Positions 59,725 to 64,000 of a stretch of DNA of 64,000 bases are shown in pieces. The notes under the pieces were generated by a model that saw only the letters and a program-made list of their open reading frames with translations, was not told where the DNA came from and did no database searches. Every line of letters begins with the position of its first letter. Positions within the stretch are counted from its first letter, which is position 1. This stretch comes from Nostoc sp. FACHB-110 (lineage in GTDB: Bacteria; Cyanobacteriota; Cyanobacteriia; Cyanobacteriales; Nostocaceae), in contig NZ_JACJRU010000036.1 of the NCBI RefSeq assembly GCF_014697425.1, positions 1 to 64,000 of the forward strand, written 5' to 3'. The position numbers and the translations under genes are program-made.

Positions 59725-62157
59725 CTAACTTCTCAAGTTAACGCCGAATTTTTCTACCAAGGCTTCGCGCACTTTGTTGTGTACAGGTTCAACCTCGGCA
59801 TCGGTGAGGGTGCGATCGCTTGAGCGATATACTAGGCGAAAGGCTAAACTGCGTTGTCCTTGGGGGACGTTTTCGCCGCGATATTCATCAAAGATTTCGA
59901 CAGATTCCAGTAAGCCCTTACCTGCTTTGGTAATGGCTTTTTCAATTTCTGATACCGAAACTTTGACTGGGGCAAAAAAGGCGATATCACGATCGCTCGC
60001 TGGGTAAGTAGAATAAGTTTTGAATGCAGGAATCAGGATTTCATCTTGGTCTAAAGCATCCAGCAGTACATCTAAATCTAACTGGAACAAGTACACCGAA
60101 TCAGGTAAACCTTTTTCTCGCCGCAGTTGGGGATGTAGTTGTCCAAATACGCCCAGTCGGTTTCCACGTATCCACAAAGAAGCAGTGCGTCCAGGATGTA
60201 AACGCTCATCCCGACAATCAGGTTGATATTCTACTTGTATGCCCAATTGCTGAAAGACACTTTCGAGAACGCCTTTGGCTTCAAACCAGGTCATCGGTTG
60301 TTCGCGTCCACCTTTTGACCATTTGCCGAGGTTTCTGTCTCCTCCTAAGATACCAGCGATCGCATCGGCTTCTTGCAAACCGTCTTCTTCTTGCCAAAAA
60401 ATGCGCCCTGTTTCAAAACCGTTGAGAGAACCGTTACCTTGTTCTAAATTGTATTGAAAAGCATCAATCAACCCAGCAATTAAATCAGTGCGTAATGCCG
60501 AATATTCGCTAAATAAGGGGTTACTTAATACTACCTGGCGATCGCTTCCTGGTTTAACTAAAGAATAGTGAATTAACTCTGTCAAGCCTGCTGCCCGTAG
60601 CGAAGCGCGTAACTTCCGCAATAATTCTTGGTCTATTGGCAAATAGCCAGCTTCCGATTTTTGGGGCAAAGTATCACAGAAATTGTCATAGCCGTAAAGA
60701 CGAGCAATTTCTTCAATTAAATCAATTTCTCGTTCTAAGTCACGATAACGATAGGGTGGGACAGTCACATTCCAAGCGCGTTCTCCCGAAGGAGTTAGCT
60801 GACATCCCAGGGCAGATAAAACCCTGACAACATCTTTTTCTTGTAATTCGCCTGTCTCTTCACCTAAATCAATTGGCCCTAACACTTCATTAACTCTATC
60901 TAAACGTAGGGCAATTGAACGACTCCACGTCGCAGGATCAGGACGGGTATCTGCAATTTCTTGATGGACAATGACACCGTTAGCTAATTCGCTAATTAAA
61001 GCTAACGCTCGACGACAAGCAATTTCTAATTCTGCCCGGTTCACGCCCCGTTCGTATCTCCCGGAAGCTTCACTGCGTAACCCCACACTCCGAGAAGAAC
61101 GGCGAATAGCAACGGAATCAAACAACGCGGCTTCTAAAACTAAGTTTTGCGAACCTTCATGGACTTCTGTTTCTTCTCCACCCATCACTCCCGCTAAAGC
61201 CACGGGTTTATCGTTAGCGGTGATTAATAAATTCTGTGTTGTTAGGGTGCGAGTTTGTCCATCTAAGGTTTTTAAGGTTTCCCCTTGATTCGCAAAACGC
61301 ACACCAATAAAATTGCCATTACCAGAGACAGTTTGTAAACGGTCTTTGTCAAAGGCATGGAGTGGTTGTCCCCATTCCAACAATACATAGTTAGTAATAT
61401 CAACAACATTACTTATTGGACGCACACCCGCAGCCCGCAGGCGTTGTTGCAACCACTCAGGCGACGGGGCAATTTTCACACCTTCAATAACTGTACCTAT
61501 ATAAGCAGGACAAGCTTGGGTATCGGCAATTTTTAAACTTAACTTACCTGCATTTTGAGTTACTTTTACTTCCCCAGGTTCGGGAATAGTCAGCTTACCA
61601 CCAGTTAATGCTGCGACTTCCCGCGCTATGCCTACCATACTCAAAGCATCTGCGCGGTTAGCAGTCGCACTCACATCTAAAATCACATCATCTAAACCAA
61701 GCAACGGGCGGACATCACTACCTACTGGCAGATTTTCCTCAGGAAAAATATGTATTCCGTCCACCTCGCTAGGCAAACCGAGTTCTTTTAATGAACAAAT
61801 CATGCCTTGTGAAGGGACACCGCGCAGTTTTGCAGGTTTAATTTTTAAATCAATGTTTGGTAAATAAGTGCCGACGGTGGCGACTGGGACGTAAATATCG
61901 GCCCGGACGTTGGATGCACCGCAGACAATATTTAAAGTCTCAGCCGCACCAATATGTACCGTACACACACTTAATTTATCAGCGTTGGGGTGGGGTTGAC
62001 GCTCAAGCACTCTTCCCACAACAACGCCATTTGCCCAAGTGCGGCGGTCTTCAATATCTTCTACCTCAAACCCTGCCATTGTCAGGATATGGGCTAATTC
62101 TTCTGGGCTTAGTTTAACTTCTACTAGTTCCCGCAGCCAGTTTAGAGAAATACGCAT
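59725..62157 (-). CDS. pheT: Phenylalanyl-tRNA synthetase beta subunit
   Basis: PheT (810 residues) forms an alpha2-beta2 enzyme with PheS. The N-terminal tRNA-binding domain (B1), the editing B3/B4 region (CPAYIGTVIEGVKIAPSPEWLQ, VDITNYVLLEWGQPLHAFD), the B5 domain and the C-terminal FDX-ACB domain (YPASDRDIAFFAPVKVSVSEI) are all recognisable in order. Length is normal. pheS is not in the window. It converges with the lipoprotein gene. Confidence 0.97.
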   Translation of the reverse strand: MRISLNWLRELVEVKLSPEELAHILTMAGFEVEDIEDRRTWANGVVVGRVLERQPHPNADKLSVCTVHIGAAETLNIVCGASNVRADIYVPVATVGTYLPNIDLKIKPAKLRGVPSQGMICSLKELGLPSEVDGIHIFPEENLPVGSDVRPLLGLDDVILDVSATANRADALSMVGIAREVAALTGGKLTIPEPGEVKVTQNAGKLSLKIADTQACPAYIGTVIEGVKIAPSPEWLQQRLRAAGVRPISNVVDITNYVLLEWGQPLHAFDKDRLQTVSGNGNFIGVRFANQGETLKTLDGQTRTLTTQNLLITANDKPVALAGVMGGEETEVHEGSQNLVLEAALFDSVAIRRSSRSVGLRSEASGRYERGVNRAELEIACRRALALISELANGVIVHQEIADTRPDPATWSRSIALRLDRVNEVLGPIDLGEETGELQEKDVVRVLSALGCQLTPSGERAWNVTVPPYRYRDLEREIDLIEEIARLYGYDNFCDTLPQKSEAGYLPIDQELLRKLRASLRAAGLTELIHYSLVKPGSDRQVVLSNPLFSEYSALRTDLIAGLIDAFQYNLEQGNGSLNGFETGRIFWQEEDGLQEADAIAGILGGDRNLGKWSKGGREQPMTWFEAKGVLESVFQQLGIQVEYQPDCRDERLHPGRTASLWIRGNRLGVFGQLHPQLRREKGLPDSVYLFQLDLDVLLDALDQDEILIPAFKTYSTYPASDRDIAFFAPVKVSVSEIEKAITKAGKGLLESVEIFDEYRGENVPQGQRSLAFRLVYRSSDRTLTDAEVEPVHNKVREALVEKFGVNLRS

Positions 62158-62274
62158 GGAGTGTGCTTGTTTTAGGATTCGTCTTTTGCTTCAATTTTAG
62201 GGTGTCTGATTGCAATCGCTCATCACTGCATCAGGCTCACCCTTTTACTTGAACGATCCTACTACGACTTGAAA

Positions 62275-62349
62275 GTGCTGAGTGCTGAGTGCTGAGTTAA
62301 AGAATTTCCTTCTGCCTTCTGCCTTCTGCCTTCTGCCTTCTGCCTTCTA
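62275..62349. repeat. Two heptamer tandem repeats after the ParA-operon
   Basis: GTGCTGA is repeated three times exactly (62275-62295), and CTTCTGC five times exactly (62309-62343) plus a variant unit. The second array ends at the stop codon (62350-62352) of the coiled-coil gene. These are short tandemly repeated repeats of the cyanobacterial kind. Confidence 0.85.
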
Positions 62350-62901
62350 CTAGTCATACAACCAAGTATTTGCTGCAAAATCATCTTTGGTTTCTGCTGG
62401 CATATCAGGTAATCTTTCCGGTGAACGGTGAGATTTTCGATAATCAACTACTGGCTTGTAACTTTCTTTGGGTTGCTGTTTGACAATGCTGGTTTTTGGT
62501 TGTTGTAAAGCTTTATTTTCTTCTATTAGTTGAGAATTTGCTTCGGCGAGTTGGAGTGCTGTTTTTTTGGTTTCCTCAAGCTCTTGTGTTAAGCGTTCTA
62601 CAGATGTTTGTTGTTCGGCTAAAGCTGATTTTAGTTCTTTAATTTGCTTTTGTAGGTCTTTTTCTGTTGCCTGATTTTTTTCTAAAGTTGTTTGTAAATC
62701 TTTAATAGTAGCTTCTAAATCTGCTTTGGTAGGAGTATTCCGTTTTGCAGATGTTTCTGCTGTTGATTCTTCTGTAGCCGTTGTTTCTTCGACAACAGGT
62801 ACAGCAGGTACTTCAATTGCACCTTCATCTTTGGCACTGTTTGGTGTTAATTTTTGTGCTTCTTCTTGAATTAAGTCAGAAAGATTTTGTTTTCTAGCCA
62901 T
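62350..62901 (-). CDS. Coiled-coil protein, candidate McdB-type partner
   Basis: From the ATG at 62901 the product is 183 residues. A GGAGG site eight bases upstream and a TAATG overlap with the stop codon of the ParA gene decide this start. The N-terminus is charged (MARKQNLSDLIQEEAQKL), residues about 45-130 form a coiled coil rich in E, K and Q, and the C-terminus has a lone Trp (NTWLYD). A ParA partner, a coiled-coil centre and a near-terminal Trp are the traits of McdB, the carboxysome-positioning protein, especially the Type 2 form. That assignment is inference; a different ParA cargo adaptor is possible. Confidence 0.65.
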   Translation of the reverse strand: MARKQNLSDLIQEEAQKLTPNSAKDEGAIEVPAVPVVEETTATEESTAETSAKRNTPTKADLEATIKDLQTTLEKNQATEKDLQKQIKELKSALAEQQTSVERLTQELEETKKTALQLAEANSQLIEENKALQQPKTSIVKQQPKESYKPVVDYRKSHRSPERLPDMPAETKDDFAANTWLYD

Positions 62902-63533
62902 TATTTCCTCCATTCACGCTGTAGTTCATCAGCCACGCGGCGATAGTCTGATTCCGCCTCCCAAGCATTTTTTCCTCGCCATTGATTAATGGCTACACCC
63001 TCTAGTGCGGCTCGTTCGTGAGCTTTATAGGTACGGATGAAGCCTTTAAAAACAGGAATACCGAGCTTTTGGAGAGTGTTTTGCGCTTCCATCGCTTCAC
63101 CAATACTGCGCGCATCGACTTTAGTTAAGAGTACACGATGGGGAACTCCTGTGGGGACGACGGCTGATTTAACTGTGTCAATGAGAACAGCTAAATCCAT
63201 TGCAGCTGGGGGTGTGGGTAAAACTATATAATCTGCGATCGCTACTACTGTTGCTAATGCTTCAGAGTGCAACGCTGGAGGCGTATCCACTACAACTAAA
63301 TCGTAACCTTTTATTTTGCGTAAATTTCCTAAAAGTTGAGGATCTGTCTCTTGGGATAAGTCAAATCCCATATCTTTTTCATTACGTCCAAACCACCAAC
63401 TGGCAGAACCTTGAATATCTGCATCTACCAGTAGTACTTTCTTCCGCTTGGAAAACTGTGCAGCTAAATTGATTGAGGTAGTCGTTTTGCCGACTCCTCC
63501 TTTACCGTTGAGGATAGTAACGATTTTTGGCAC
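62901..63533 (-). CDS. ParA-family ATPase, candidate McdA
   Basis: The 210-residue protein has the deviant Walker A KGGVGKTTTS with both lysines, a Walker A' segment (VLLVDADIQGSASWWF), and Walker B (YDLVVVDTPPA). It is a compact MinD/ParA ATPase lacking an N-terminal DNA-binding domain. Start is GTG at 63531-63533. In Type 2 McdA proteins QGSASWW follows the Walker A' region, as here. Overlap with the coiled-coil gene supports a two-gene positioning system on the nucleoid. Confidence 0.85.
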   Translation of the reverse strand: MPKIVTILNGKGGVGKTTTSINLAAQFSKRKKVLLVDADIQGSASWWFGRNEKDMGFDLSQETDPQLLGNLRKIKGYDLVVVDTPPALHSEALATVVAIADYIVLPTPPAAMDLAVLIDTVKSAVVPTGVPHRVLLTKVDARSIGEAMEAQNTLQKLGIPVFKGFIRTYKAHERAALEGVAINQWRGKNAWEAESDYRRVADELQREWRK

Positions 63534-63710
63534 TGCTTACTTCCGACCCTGCCATACATACAAGAATATACCGCTTTGCGTGACCCACAGTCACAGAAAA
63601 ACTCGCCAGAATAAAAAAGGCTGTGATGTAAAGAGGTTTTTCTCTTACACCCCTAAACCCTCTTTCAAGCTACCGATAAAAATAGTAACAATTAACTCTT
63701 ACAAGCTTTT

Positions 63711-64000
63711 ATGACAGTAAATTACAGTTTGCCTGACGGGCCAAAATTGCCTTACTGGCGAAGACTAATTAAGTTTATTGCTCAACCAATAGAGTATGTT
63801 GAGGACTTCGCCAAAGTTTACGGTGACAACTTCACAATTTGGAGTAACAGGGAAAATCAACTAGTATATTTCAGCCATCCCCAAGCGTTAGAGGAGATTT
63901 TTACTGCCGATCCTAGTTATTTTGAGACTGGTAGAGGCAACCAAAGTTTAAGATTTTTGCTTGGTGATAATTCGCTTATTTTACTAGATGGCGATCGCCA
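63711..64000 (+). CDS. Cytochrome P450 (CYP110-like), 5' part, cut by the window end
   Basis: From the ATG at 63711 the frame stays open to the last base, giving 96 residues of an N-terminus. LPDGPKLPYWRRLIKFIAQP, then YVEDFAKVYGDNFTIW, then SHPQALEEIFTADPSYFETG and LLGDNSLILLDGDRH, match CYP110 P450s of Nostocales, where GDRHRRQRKLL (the C helix with a heme-contact Arg) would follow. The heme-binding Cys lies outside the window. CYP110 enzymes oxidise fatty acids or terpenes. Confidence 0.9.
   Translation, partial: MTVNYSLPDGPKLPYWRRLIKFIAQPIEYVEDFAKVYGDNFTIWSNRENQLVYFSHPQALEEIFTADPSYFETGRGNQSLRFLLGDNSLILLDGDR

Noticed and set aside
62275..62349. Heptamer arrays as a CRISPR or origin iteron set
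   Set aside because: The 7-bp units are directly tandem without spacers and are of the common cyanobacterial short repeat kind.

Overview
The window is chromosomal DNA of a filamentous, probably heterocyst-forming cyanobacterium of the Nostoc/Calothrix/Tolypothrix kind. The evidence is cytochrome b6f genes (petB, petD), an S-type phycobiliprotein lyase, a dnaE gene ending in the N half of the cyanobacterial split intein, xisH/xisI genes, many HIP1 octamers (GCGATCGC) and abundant 7-bp tandem repeats between genes. Species cannot be fixed from this sequence alone.

Layout. 1-4.1 kb: small exported protein, xisHI, a Uma2 nuclease and lysS. 4.17-9.7 kb: an accessory locus with a double-operator promoter, a RelE/HigB-like toxin, an XRE antitoxin with an extra C-terminal domain, an unknown protein, a small protein carrying that same C-terminal domain, and a TPR-CHAT protease. 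This is the best candidate for an undescribed system. 9.8-19 kb: VOC-fold membrane protein, sigma-like protein, TPR protein, CAP protein, HEAT protein with CpcS lyase, site-2 protease, degenerate MBL protein and a C-terminal processing protease. 19.3-25 kb: petB-petD, an anti-sigma kinase, a glycosyltransferase, a zinc-ribbon membrane protein, a DsbA-like protein and a tandem rhodanese. 25.4-29.3 kb: dnaE-N, interrupted by a homing-endonuclease intein and ending in the split intein. 29.5-42.2 kb: symporter, two unknown envelope proteins, a TPR-trypsin fusion with 13 near-identical repeats, and a very large TamB-like protein. 42.8-50.6 kb: sigma-like protein, PadR/DUF4188 divergent pair, RnfD-like/DUF2330 pair, and an AI-2E/GNAT/TetR cluster with clear operators. 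50.9-58 kb: ftsH, a class II amidotransferase, and the sulfate importer sbpA-cysT-cysW with a stand-alone NIL protein. 58.8-64 kb: lipoprotein, pheT, a ParA/coiled-coil pair resembling the carboxysome-positioning McdA/McdB type, and the start of a CYP110-like cytochrome P450 cut by the window end.

Most genes are ordinary core cyanobacterial functions (translation, photosynthetic electron transport, replication, sulfate import, protease quality control). The unusual material is of three kinds: the CHAT/toxin-antitoxin locus; the doubly interrupted dnaE; and a rich population of small palindromic and MITE-like repeats. These repeats sit between nearly all convergent gene pairs and in two cases lie inside coding sequence. 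No tRNA, rRNA, CRISPR array or full insertion sequence was seen.
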